Origin: JANNNX01 sp031398745
GTDB taxonomy: Bacteria > Actinomycetota > Acidimicrobiia > Acidimicrobiales > CADCSY01
Length of the DNA stretch: 9,738 bases
Direction: 5' to 3'
NCBI GenBank assembly: GCA_031398745.1
Contig: JANNNX010000003.1
Location: 1 to 9,738, forward strand
The notes under the pieces were generated by a model. The model saw only the letters and a list, made by a program, of their open reading frames with translations, made no database searches and was not told the DNA's origin. Below are positions 1 through 6,600 of the stretch, in pieces; within the stretch, counting starts at the first letter, position 1; every line of letters begins with the position of its first letter. Position numbers and translations under genes: made by a program.

Positions 1-806
1 CCGAGCGCCAGATCCGACTGGTGTTCGAGCGAGCCCGGGAGAAGTCGGAGGAGGGGGTGCCGGTCATCGTCTTCTTCGACGAGATGGACAGCCTGTTTCG
101 GACCCGGGGCACGGGCATCAGCTCCGACATGGAGTCGACCATCGTGCCCCAGCTGCTGGCCGAGATCGACGGGGTCGAGGCGCTGAAGAACGTCATCGTC
201 ATCGGTGCCTCGAACCGCGAGGACCTCATCGACCCGGCCATCCTGCGGCCGGGTCGGCTCGACGTGAAGATCAAGATCGAGCGCCCCGATGAGGAGGCGG
301 CGTCGGCCATCTTCGGGCGCTACTTGGTGCCGACCCTCCCGCTGGACCCCGAGGAGGTCGCCGAGCTCGGCGGGGGTGACGCCGACAAGGCCATCCGGGT
401 GATGATCGAGCGCACGGTCGAGGTGATGTACCGAACCGACGACGCCAACCGCTTCCTCGAGGTGACCTACGCCAACGACGAGCGGGAGATCATGTACTTC
501 AAGGACTTCTCGTCGGGGGCGATGATCGAGAACATCGTCCGCCGGGCCAAGAAGCTCGCCATCAAGCGCGAGATCGCGGGCGGGCCGCGGGGCCTTCGCA
601 CCGAAGACCTGGTGGCGTCGGTGGCCCAGGAATACAAGGAGCACGAAGACCTGCCCAACACCACCAACCCGGACGACTGGGCCAAGATCTCGGGCAAGAA
701 GGGCGAACGGATCGTCTACGTCCGGACCCTGGTCCACCACAACGACGGTGACGCCTTGGCCGGCGGTCGTTCCATCGAGCGGGTGGCGACCGGCCAATAC
801 CTCTAG
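1..806 (+). CDS. arc: Proteasomal AAA+ ATPase ARC/Mpa, C-terminal part (5' end outside window)
   Basis: This is the C-terminal 267 residues of the ring-shaped ATPase that recognises Pup-tagged proteins, unfolds them and threads them into the 20S proteasome. The reading frame is open from base 3, so the N-terminal coiled coils, OB domains and Walker A motif lie upstream. Visible are the Walker B motif VIVFFDE (Asp codon at 78), the sensor-1 segment VIVIGASNRED, and the arginine-finger segment RPGRLD near base 250. A Mpa-type segment follows (EVTYAN, YFKDF, near 460-510), then NTTNPDDWAKISGKKGERIVY (split: NTTNPDDW and ISGKKGERIVY). The protein ends in GQYL, the penultimate-Tyr tail that docks into pockets of the PrcA ring. 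Agreement with recalled mycobacterial Mpa is very close, including the last four residues. It lies 48 bp upstream of dop. Called mpa in mycobacteria and arc elsewhere. Confidence 0.97.
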   Translation, partial: ERQIRLVFERAREKSEEGVPVIVFFDEMDSLFRTRGTGISSDMESTIVPQLLAEIDGVEALKNVIVIGASNREDLIDPAILRPGRLDVKIKIERPDEEAASAIFGRYLVPTLPLDPEEVAELGGGDADKAIRVMIERTVEVMYRTDDANRFLEVTYANDEREIMYFKDFSSGAMIENIVRRAKKLAIKREIAGGPRGLRTEDLVASVAQEYKEHEDLPNTTNPDDWAKISGKKGERIVYVRTLVHHNDGDALAGGRSIERVATGQYL

Positions 807-842
807 AGCATCCGGGCGCCCGGGCGTCCGGGCCGACACCGG

Positions 843-854
843 TAGCCTCGCTTC
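843..854 (+). promoter_or_regulatory. Putative leaderless promoter -10 element of dop
   Basis: TAGCCT at 843-848 fits the actinobacterial -10 consensus TANNNT. It ends six bases before the GTG start at 855, so transcription would begin at or beside the start codon. No Shine-Dalgarno-like purine run precedes the GTG, which fits a leaderless mRNA. I see no recognisable -35 hexamer. The same arrangement recurs before pafA, pafB and lepB. Confidence 0.6.
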
Positions 855-2342
855 GTGGCCATCCGCAAGGTCGTCGGGATCGAGACCGAGTACGGGATCG
901 TTCATCGCGGCTTGCCCGATGCCAACCCCGTCAGCTCGTCGTCGACCCTGGTCAACGCCTATGTGGCGTCGCTCGCCGGGCGCGTCGGCTGGGACTTCGA
1001 GGACGAGTCACCGGGCAACGACGCCCGGGGATTCGCGGTCGAGGGATCGTTGGCCCCCGAGGTCGAGTCGCACCTGGTGAACGCGGTCCTGACCAACGGC
1101 GCCCGCTACTACGTCGACCACGCCCACCCCGAGGTGGCGGTGCCGGAGTGCGCGGATGCCCGGGAGGTCGTCGTGTGGGACAAGGCGGCGGAGGCGATCG
1201 TGCGCATCTCCATGCGGGCCGCCGCCGCCTTCCTCCCCGCCGGCCAGCAGCTCGTCGCCTACAAGAACAACAGCGACGGCAAGGGCAACAGCTACGGCTG
1301 CCACGAGAACTACCTGCTCGACCGGGCCGTCCCCTTTGCCCGCATCGTCGAGGGGGTCACCCCGTTCTTCGTCACCCGCCAGATCTTCTGCGGAGCCGGC
1401 AAGGTCGGGGTCGAGATCCCCGGACTCAGCGCCCAGGACGTCCCGTTCCAGCTCTCGCAGCGGGCGGACTTCATCGAAGAGCCGGTCGGCCTCGAGACCA
1501 CCCTCAAGCGTCCGATCGTGAACACCCGCGACGAGCCCCACGCCGACCACGAGAAGTACCGGCGGCTCCACGTGATCCTCGGCGACGCCAACCTCTCGGA
1601 AGTTGCCACCTTCCTGAAGGTGGGCACCAGCTCACTGGTGCTGGCCATGATCGAGGACGACGAGCTCCCGAGCGGCCTCGGCCTGGCCGCCCCGGTGGCG
1701 GCCACTCGGGCCATCTCGCACGACCCCGACCTCCGTCGGGTCGTCGAGCGGTCCGGCGGCGGGACCGTCACTGCTCTGGACGTCCAGTGGGAGTACCTCA
1801 CCGCGGCCCAGAAGTACGCCGAGACCCATGGACTCGAGGCCGTGGGCGAGGAGGTCGGGGCCGAGGTCCTCGCCCGCTGGGAGGCGGTGCTGAGCGCCCT
1901 CGAGACCGACCCCACGAGCCTGGCCAACCAACTCGACTGGGTGGCCAAGCGCCAGTTGGTCGATGCCTACCGGGAGCGCGACGGGCTTCGCCCGGGCGAC
2001 GCCCGGCTCAGGGCCGTCGATCTCCAGTACCACGACCTTCGGTCCGACCGGTCGCTCTTCGAGCGCCTCCCCATGGAGCGGCTGACCACCGACGCCGAGG
2101 TGGCCGAGGCCGTCACGGAGCCGCCCCGGACCACCCGAGCCTTCTTCCGGGGCCGCTGCCTGGCCCGCTGGCCCGATCAGATCGTGGCCGCGAACTGGGA
2201 CTCGATGGTCTTCGATGTCGGAGGCGAGCCGCTGCTGCGAGTCCCGATGATGGAGCCGCTGCGCGGCACGGCCGAACACGTCGAGGCATTGCTGGCAGCA
2301 TGTGAGAGTCCCACCGAGCTGCTCGAGCGGCTCGGGGCGTGA
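855..2342 (+). CDS. dop: Dop, Pup deamidase/depupylase
   Basis: Dop is a carboxylate-amine-ligase-fold enzyme that cleaves the isopeptide bond between Pup and substrate lysines; in species whose Pup ends in Gln it also deamidates that residue. The 495-residue length matches the family (about 500). The N-terminal GIETEYG carries metal-binding Glu10 and Glu12. The Dop-loop, which separates Dop from PafA, is seen at residues 47-60 (WDFEDESPGNDARGF). Catalytic Asp is Asp88 in YVDHAHPE. Further conserved segments are YKNNSDGKGNSYGCHENY (about 136-153), LSQRADFIE, NTRDEPHAD and LQYHD. The GTG at 855 is chosen because MAIRKVVGIETEYG aligns with known Dop N-termini and a -10 element sits just upstream. 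A paralogue of pafA in the same locus. Because this Pup already ends in Glu, depupylation is the likely physiological role. Confidence 0.96.
   Translation: MAIRKVVGIETEYGIVHRGLPDANPVSSSSTLVNAYVASLAGRVGWDFEDESPGNDARGFAVEGSLAPEVESHLVNAVLTNGARYYVDHAHPEVAVPECADAREVVVWDKAAEAIVRISMRAAAAFLPAGQQLVAYKNNSDGKGNSYGCHENYLLDRAVPFARIVEGVTPFFVTRQIFCGAGKVGVEIPGLSAQDVPFQLSQRADFIEEPVGLETTLKRPIVNTRDEPHADHEKYRRLHVILGDANLSEVATFLKVGTSSLVLAMIEDDELPSGLGLAAPVAATRAISHDPDLRRVVERSGGGTVTALDVQWEYLTAAQKYAETHGLEAVGEEVGAEVLARWEAVLSALETDPTSLANQLDWVAKRQLVDAYRERDGLRPGDARLRAVDLQYHDLRSDRSLFERLPMERLTTDAEVAEAVTEPPRTTRAFFRGRCLARWPDQIVAANWDSMVFDVGGEPLLRVPMMEPLRGTAEHVEALLAACESPTELLERLGA
1521..1547 (+). repeat. 27-bp direct repeat, copy in dop
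   Basis: These 27 bases, encoding Asn-Thr-Arg-Asp-Glu-Pro-His-Ala-Asp, are identical to 4678-4704 in pafA. The identity follows from dop and pafA being paralogues with a shared conserved motif and similar codon choice, not from a mobile repeat. Confidence 0.9.
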
Positions 2343-2360
2343 ACCGAACCGACGAGACCG

Positions 2361-2369
2361 AGGAGGTGA
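2361..2369 (+). promoter_or_regulatory. Perfect Shine-Dalgarno sequence of pup
   Basis: AGGAGGTGA is fully complementary to the usual 3' end of bacterial 16S rRNA and ends six bases before the GTG start of pup at 2376. It decides the pup start and is much the strongest ribosome-binding site in the window, consistent with Pup being needed in large amounts relative to its enzymes (inference). Confidence 0.85.
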
Positions 2370-2375
2370 CGACCA

Positions 2376-2570
2376 GTGGCTGAGCAGGAGCAACGGCGCC
2401 GCCCCGCACCCAAGCGGGACGCGGAGACGATCGAGGAGGCGACGGCAGTCTCCGAGCGGGGCGAGAAGATCAAGGCCGACATCGACGGCCTCCTCGACGA
2501 GATCGACGAGGTCCTCGAGGAGAACGCCGAGGAGTTCGTCCGCTCGTACGTGCAGAAGGGGGGGGAGTGA
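2376..2570 (+). CDS. pup: Pup, prokaryotic ubiquitin-like protein (Glu-ending form)
   Basis: Pup is the small disordered tag that PafA joins to lysines of proteins destined for the proteasome. The product has 64 residues, as in mycobacteria. The C-terminal half is unmistakable: LLDEIDEVLEENAEEFVR, then SYVQKGGE. Residues about 21-58 form the segment that becomes helical on binding the ATPase coiled coils; the first 20 residues are polar and Arg-rich and would be the threading start. The last codon is GAG, so the protein is made ending in Gly-Gly-Glu and needs no deamidation. Lysines are at 13, 31, 33 and 61. The start is GTG, fixed by the Shine-Dalgarno at 2361. The stop overlaps the prcB start. 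A run of eight G spans the Lys-Gly-Gly-Glu codons. Confidence 0.97.
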   Translation: MAEQEQRRRPAPKRDAETIEEATAVSERGEKIKADIDGLLDEIDEVLEENAEEFVRSYVQKGGE

Positions 2571-3397
2571 GCCTCCCCACCTTCGGCCCGGGCGCCGACC
2601 CGGGTCCCGATTTCGCCGCGCTCCTGGCCCGTAGCGGCAGGGCGCGCAGTGTCCCGACCTCGGTCGTCCACGGCGTGCCCCACGGCACCACCGTGGTGGC
2701 CGTCCGCTACGCCGAGGGGGTGCTGATGGCTGGCGACCGGCGGGCGACGTCGGGGAACCTCATCAGCCACCGGACGATGGACAAGGTGTTCCCCGCCGAC
2801 CGCTTCAGCGGCGTCGCCATCGCCGGCGCCGCCGGACCGGCGATCGAGATGGTGCGGCTGTTCCAGCTCCAGCTCGAGCACTACGAGAAAGTCGAAGGCG
2901 GCACGCTCTCGCTCGAGGGCAAGGCCAACCAGCTCGGGGCCCTGGTCCGCAACCACCTGCCCAGTGCCCTGCAGGGCTTGGCCGTGGTGCCGCTCTTCGC
3001 CGGCTACGACCTTCGCCGAGGGCGGGGCCGGCTCTTCGAGTACGACGTCACCGGCGGGCGCTACGAGGAGGCCGACTTCGCGGCCACCGGGTCGGGCAGC
3101 CTGCACGCCGGCACCGTGATCAAGCTCGGCTACCGCGAGGGCATGGACCTGGGCTCGGTCGCCGACCTGGTCATCGGAGCGCTGTTCCAGGCGGCCGACG
3201 AGGACTCGGCCACCGGCGGGCCCGACCTTGTGCGGGGCATCTATCCGACCCTGGCCGCCATCACCGTCGAGGGCTTCGACCGGGTGCCCGAGCCCGAGGT
3301 CGCGGCCCGCTTCCGAGCCCTCCTCGACCGCATGACCGGGGGCCCCGAGAGCACCACCTCGATGGGCTCGGCTCCGAGCATGGATGGCGCACTATGA
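2567..3397 (+). CDS. prcB: Proteasome beta subunit PrcB
   Basis: PrcB is the catalytic subunit of the 20S core, an N-terminal nucleophile threonine protease forming the two inner heptamer rings. The encoded precursor has 276 residues. A propeptide of 40 residues is predicted to be removed at HG|TTVVAV, exposing Thr41 as the nucleophile; partners at mature positions 17 and 33 are Asp57 (in MAGDRR) and Lys73 (in TMDKVF). Later conserved segments are LEHYEKVEG, LFAGYD, TGSGSL and DEDSATGGPDLVRGIYPT. The propeptide is somewhat shorter than the mycobacterial one. The GTG start at 2567 lies in a four-base GTGA overlap with the pup stop, implying translational coupling; the G-run at 2558-2565 may act as its ribosome-binding site. 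The stop overlaps the prcA start. Comparisons are from memory of the mycobacterial protein. Confidence 0.96.
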   Translation: MSLPTFGPGADPGPDFAALLARSGRARSVPTSVVHGVPHGTTVVAVRYAEGVLMAGDRRATSGNLISHRTMDKVFPADRFSGVAIAGAAGPAIEMVRLFQLQLEHYEKVEGGTLSLEGKANQLGALVRNHLPSALQGLAVVPLFAGYDLRRGRGRLFEYDVTGGRYEEADFAATGSGSLHAGTVIKLGYREGMDLGSVADLVIGALFQAADEDSATGGPDLVRGIYPTLAAITVEGFDRVPEPEVAARFRALLDRMTGGPESTTSMGSAPSMDGAL

Positions 3398-4077
3398 GCA
3401 TGCCCTCGTACTACGTCTCGCCCGAGCAGGTCATGAAGGACCGGGCGGACTACGCCCGCAAGGGCATCGCCCGGGGCCGCAGCGTCACCGCCGCCATCTG
3501 CGACGACGGCATCCTGCTGTGCGCCGAGAACCCGTCGGCGACCCTGCACAAGGTCAGCGAGATCTACGACCGCATCGCCTTCGCCGGGGCCGGCAAGTAC
3601 AACGACCTTAACCAGCTGCGCATCGCCGGGGTGCGGGCCGCGGACCTCAAGGGGTACTCGTACTCCCGGGAGGATGTCGACGCTCGGAGCCTGGCCAACG
3701 ACTACGCCCAGAGCCTCGACCAGGTCTTCACCCACGAGATGAAGCCCCTCGAGGTAGAGATCCTGATCGCCGAAGTGGGGGGCCGGCCGGCCGACGACCA
3801 GCTCTTCCGCATCCTCTACGACGGCACGGTGATGGACGACTCGCGACTCACCGTCCTCGGCGGTGAGTCCGAGGCGGTGTCCACCCGTCTCCAGGAGGCG
3901 CTGCCCGACGGGGTGCCCGACGTGCATGGCGCGCTGCGAGCGAGCGTGGCCGCGCTGGCGGGCCCCGACCGCCAGCTGACCCGTGATGACCTCGAGGTCG
4001 CCATCCTGCGGCGCGACGCCGTGGGTCGAGCCTTCCGGCGCATCGAGGGCCCGGAGCTGGAGTCGCTCCTCACCTGA
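3394..4077 (+). CDS. prcA: Proteasome alpha subunit PrcA
   Basis: PrcA forms the outer, non-catalytic rings that gate the chamber and receive the C-terminal tails of the ATPase. The product has 227 residues. The N-terminus MSMPSYYVSPEQVMKDRADY is the gating segment, followed by ARKGIARGRSV, and by AENPSATLHKVSEIYDRIAF, whose Lys53 is a candidate for the pocket residue that contacts the ATPase tail. AGAGKYND, GYSYSREDV, YAQSLDQVFT and AFRRI are further family segments. Catalytic Thr and propeptide are absent, as expected. It ends at LESLLT, without the acidic or Ser-rich extension recalled for mycobacterial PrcA. The ATG at 3394 overlaps the prcB stop as ATGA, with a weak GGATGG six bases upstream. 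ATG 3400 is a possible alternative start. Confidence 0.96.
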   Translation: MSMPSYYVSPEQVMKDRADYARKGIARGRSVTAAICDDGILLCAENPSATLHKVSEIYDRIAFAGAGKYNDLNQLRIAGVRAADLKGYSYSREDVDARSLANDYAQSLDQVFTHEMKPLEVEILIAEVGGRPADDQLFRILYDGTVMDDSRLTVLGGESEAVSTRLQEALPDGVPDVHGALRASVAALAGPDRQLTRDDLEVAILRRDAVGRAFRRIEGPELESLLT

Positions 4078-4094
4078 GGCTCCGGCGCGCCCGG

Positions 4095-4107
4095 TACGGT
4101 GGCCCCG
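4095..4107 (+). promoter_or_regulatory. Putative leaderless promoter -10 element of pafA
   Basis: TACGGT at 4095-4100 fits TANNNT and ends seven bases before the ATG at 4108, placing transcription start at or near that ATG. It lies in the 30-bp gap after prcA. It would let pafA be transcribed independently of pup-prcBA. GGTGG at 4098-4102 could be a weak Shine-Dalgarno instead, so this case is less clean than dop or lepB. No -35 hexamer is recognisable. Confidence 0.55.
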
Positions 4108-5475
4108 ATGGAGCGCCGGATCTTCGGTCTGGAGAACGAGTACGGCGTGACCTGCACCCTGCGGGGGCAACGTCGCCTCAGCCCCGACGAAGTCGCCCGC
4201 TACCTGTTCCGCCGGGTCGTTTCCTGGGGACGGTCGAGCAACGTCTTCCTCGAGAACGGAGCTCGGCTGTACCTCGACGTCGGCAGCCACCCCGAGTACG
4301 CCACGCCCGAGTGCGACTCGATCCTCGACCTGGTCATCCACGACAAGGCCGGCGAACGGATCCTCGAGCAGTTGCTGACCTTCGCCGAGGCCCGCATGCG
4401 CGAGGAGGGCATCCGGGGAACGGTGTACCTGTTCAAGAACAACACCGACTCGGCCGGCAACTCCTATGGCTGCCACGAGAATTACCTCACCAGCCGCCGT
4501 GACGACATGGCTCACTTCGCCGAGGTCCTGATCCCGTTCCTGGTGACTCGCCAGATCTACGCCGGCGCCGGCAAGGTCCTCCAGACGGCCCGGGGGGCCA
4601 TGTTCTGCCTGTCCCAGCGGGCCGAGCACATCTGGGAGGGTGTCTCGTCGGCCACCACCCGCAGTCGACCCATCATCAACACCCGCGACGAGCCCCACGC
4701 CGACGCCGAGCGCTACCGGCGCCTCCACGTCATCGTGGGCGACTCGAACATGAGCGAGTACGCCACCTTCCTCAAGGTCGGCGCGGCCTCGATCATGCTG
4801 CGGATGCTGGAGGACCCCTCGGTGGTCCTGCGGGACATGACCCTCGAGAACCCGATCCGGGCCATCCGCGAGATCAGCCACGACCTGACCTGCACCCGCA
4901 AGGTCCGGCTGGCCAACGGTCGGGAGGTCTCGGCCCTCGACATCCAGGCCGAGTACCTCGAGCGGGCCTTGCGCTACGCCGAGACCAAGGGCCTCTCGCC
5001 CATGGAGGAGCAGGCGCTGGGCATGTGGGAGCACTGCTTGACCGCCCTGGGCAAGGACCCGTTCTCGCTCGATCGAGAGTGCGATTGGGTCATCAAGCAC
5101 CAGCTCATCGAGGCCTACCGGGACCGCCACGATCTGCCGCTGGCTGACCCCAAGGTCGCGCTCATCGACCTCCAGTACCACGACGTCAACCGCCAGCGCG
5201 GCCTCTACTACCGCATGGAGGCCAAGGGTCTGGTCGAGCGGATGTGCGACGAGGACGACATCCACCGGGCCGGCCCTGGCGCCATGGAGCCCCCGCAGAC
5301 GACCCGGGCCCGCCTGCGGGGCGAGTTCATCCGCAAGGCCAAGGAGAAGCGGCGGGACTACACCGTCGACTGGGTCCACCTCAAGCTCAACGACCAGGCG
5401 CAACGCACGGTCCTGTGCAAGGACCCGTTCAAGGCCCACGACGAGCGGGTCGACCGCCTCATCGCGTCGCTCTAG
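4108..5475 (+). CDS. pafA: PafA, Pup-protein ligase
   Basis: PafA uses ATP to phosphorylate the C-terminal Glu of Pup and joins it to substrate lysines. The 455-residue length matches the family (about 450-480). The N-terminal RRIFGLENEYG carries metal-binding Glu9 and Glu11; the catalytic-base Asp is Asp57 in LYLDVGSHPEYAT. The Dop-loop is absent, which separates it from Dop. Conserved segments include LSPDEVARYLFRRVVSWGR, LFKNNTDSAGNSYGCHENY, SQRAEHIWEGVSSATTRSRP and, at the C-terminus, TVDWVHLKLNDQ and VLCKDPF, the domain that helps hold Pup. ATG 4108 is preferred to the in-frame GTG 4099 because MERRIFG matches known PafA starts and sits seven bases after a -10 element. The TAG stop is 10 bp before the next gene. 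Confidence 0.97.
   Translation: MERRIFGLENEYGVTCTLRGQRRLSPDEVARYLFRRVVSWGRSSNVFLENGARLYLDVGSHPEYATPECDSILDLVIHDKAGERILEQLLTFAEARMREEGIRGTVYLFKNNTDSAGNSYGCHENYLTSRRDDMAHFAEVLIPFLVTRQIYAGAGKVLQTARGAMFCLSQRAEHIWEGVSSATTRSRPIINTRDEPHADAERYRRLHVIVGDSNMSEYATFLKVGAASIMLRMLEDPSVVLRDMTLENPIRAIREISHDLTCTRKVRLANGREVSALDIQAEYLERALRYAETKGLSPMEEQALGMWEHCLTALGKDPFSLDRECDWVIKHQLIEAYRDRHDLPLADPKVALIDLQYHDVNRQRGLYYRMEAKGLVERMCDEDDIHRAGPGAMEPPQTTRARLRGEFIRKAKEKRRDYTVDWVHLKLNDQAQRTVLCKDPFKAHDERVDRLIASL
4678..4704 (+). repeat. 27-bp direct repeat, copy in pafA
   Basis: Identical to 1521-1547 in dop and in the same orientation, about 3.16 kb apart, with pup, prcB and prcA between the copies. Confidence 0.9.
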
Positions 5476-5485
5476 CTCCTCGGCG

Positions 5486-6577
5486 ATGCCGTCGTTCCGC
5501 CGCGCCGAGGTGACGGCCGTCCTGGCCGAGCGTCAGGGTCTGCAACGGGTCCGGGTCGCCGTCGACGGCGACCCGGACCCCTCCCGGGCCTACGTCCTGA
5601 CCGAGCTGGTCGGGCCGGTGGCAGTGGGCGACGCGGTGATCGTCAACACCACCGCAGTCGACCTGGGCCTCGGCACCGGGGGGTGGCACGTCGTGCACTG
5701 GAACCTCTCGCGCCAGGAGTGGATCGCCCCCGGGCCCGGCCACATCGTCAAGCTCCGCTACACCAGCCTCCAGGCCGACACCGGGGCCGCCGAGGAGCTC
5801 CACGCCGACCTGCTGGCCGAGGCCGACCAGCTCCAGCGACCCCTCCCGGTGGTGGCCTGCGGCCTGCACAGCCAGGTCCCGTGCGTGGCCGTGGTGGCCC
5901 GCGCTCTGCGACCGAGGTGGCGCATCGCCTACGTCATGACCGATGGCGCCTCCCTGCCCCTGGCCATCTCCGAGCTGGTGCCGGCGATGGTGGCGAACGG
6001 GCTGGTCGACACGACCATCACCGCCGGGCACGCCTTCGGCGGCGACCTCGAGGCGGTCAACCCCATGTCGGCCCTGCTAGTGGCCGAGCGGGTGGCCGGA
6101 GCCGACCTGATCATCGTCGCTCCCGGTCCCGGGGTGGTGGGGACCGCCAGCCGGCTGGGGTTCTCGTCCCTCGAACTCGGGACCATCCTCGACGCCGCCT
6201 CCCACCTGGGGGGCACCCCGGTGGCGGCGCTGCGCTTCTCGTTGGCCGACGCCCGACCCCGCCACCAGGGGGTCAGCCACCACGTGCGGACCGCGCTGGC
6301 CCGGGGCACCGAGGCCCGCGCCGTGCTCGGTGTGCCCACCGGCCCCTACGGGGACCGGGCGAGGGCCGACCTGACCGGCGACGGGCTCGATCGTCGCCAC
6401 GAGATCCGCACCGTCGACGTCGCCGACGTGGGAACCCTGCTGGCCGAGCGTGGTCTGTCGGTGACCTCGATGGGGAGGGGCGTCGACGACGACCCCGGCT
6501 TCTTCGCTCTGGCCGGGGCGGCCGGGGCGGTGGCGGTGGCGGTGAGCCCCGCCGCAGCGGCCCCCCCGACCGCCTGA
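5486..6577 (+). CDS. DUF3866-like protein of unknown function
   Basis: The 363-residue product resembles the DUF3866 family, recalled from Gram-positive bacteria; no reaction is known to me. No signal peptide or clear membrane segment is visible, so it is probably cytosolic. The first 95 residues look like a beta-rich domain (RVRVAV, VGDAVIVNTTAVDLGLGTGG, GHIVKLRYTSLQ). Residues about 120-270 look like an alpha/beta domain with glycine-rich segments: VACGLHSQVP (124-133), VMTDGASLPLAISELV (150-165), ITAGHAFGGDLEAVNPMSAL (178-197), VAPGPGVVGT (211-220), then RHQGVSHH (259-266). The C-terminus is Ala/Pro-rich. ATG 5486 has no Shine-Dalgarno; it is 10 bp after pafA, so the two are probably co-transcribed. 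A weak TAGCTC lies seven bases before the start but lacks the final T of a -10. The position between pafA and pafB suggests, without proving, a link to pupylation. Codon use matches its neighbours. Confidence 0.75.
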   Translation: MPSFRRAEVTAVLAERQGLQRVRVAVDGDPDPSRAYVLTELVGPVAVGDAVIVNTTAVDLGLGTGGWHVVHWNLSRQEWIAPGPGHIVKLRYTSLQADTGAAEELHADLLAEADQLQRPLPVVACGLHSQVPCVAVVARALRPRWRIAYVMTDGASLPLAISELVPAMVANGLVDTTITAGHAFGGDLEAVNPMSALLVAERVAGADLIIVAPGPGVVGTASRLGFSSLELGTILDAASHLGGTPVAALRFSLADARPRHQGVSHHVRTALARGTEARAVLGVPTGPYGDRARADLTGDGLDRRHEIRTVDVADVGTLLAERGLSVTSMGRGVDDDPGFFALAGAAGAVAVAVSPAAAAPPTA

Positions 6578-6587
6578 AGCCGCTCGG

Positions 6588-6600
6588 TACGATCCCGGAG
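6588..6600 (+). promoter_or_regulatory. Putative leaderless promoter -10 element of pafB
   Basis: TACGAT at 6588-6593 is a good TANNNT hexamer ending seven bases before the GTG at 6601. The only purine run, GGAG at 6597-6600, directly abuts the GTG and is too close to work as a Shine-Dalgarno, which favours leaderless initiation. It lies in the 23-bp gap after the DUF3866-like gene, giving pafBC its own possible promoter. I saw no PafBC-type TTGTC element upstream. Confidence 0.6.

Noticed and set aside
812..823. Perfect 12-bp palindrome CCGGGCGCCCGG between arc and dop
   Set aside because: Considered as a terminator or operator. It has no loop and no T-tract, and such G/C palindromes are expected in DNA this rich in GC. 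Its place near -37 of dop is noted only.
4099..4107. Alternative GTG start for pafA at 4099
   Set aside because: It overlaps the proposed -10 hexamer and adds three residues absent from known PafA; ATG 4108 fits better.
3241..5439. Long open frame on the - strand, 732 codons, opposite prcB end, prcA and pafA
   Set aside because: It mirrors genes with strong third-position G/C bias, which keeps an antisense frame free of stops. Its translation is low-complexity and resembles no family, while the + strand holds clear PrcA and PafA.
5683..6600. In-frame upstream extension of pafB through the DUF3866-like gene
   Set aside because: The extension is Arg/Pro/Gly-rich junk in the wrong frame of a real gene. 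The helix-turn-helix of PafB begins right after GTG 6601.
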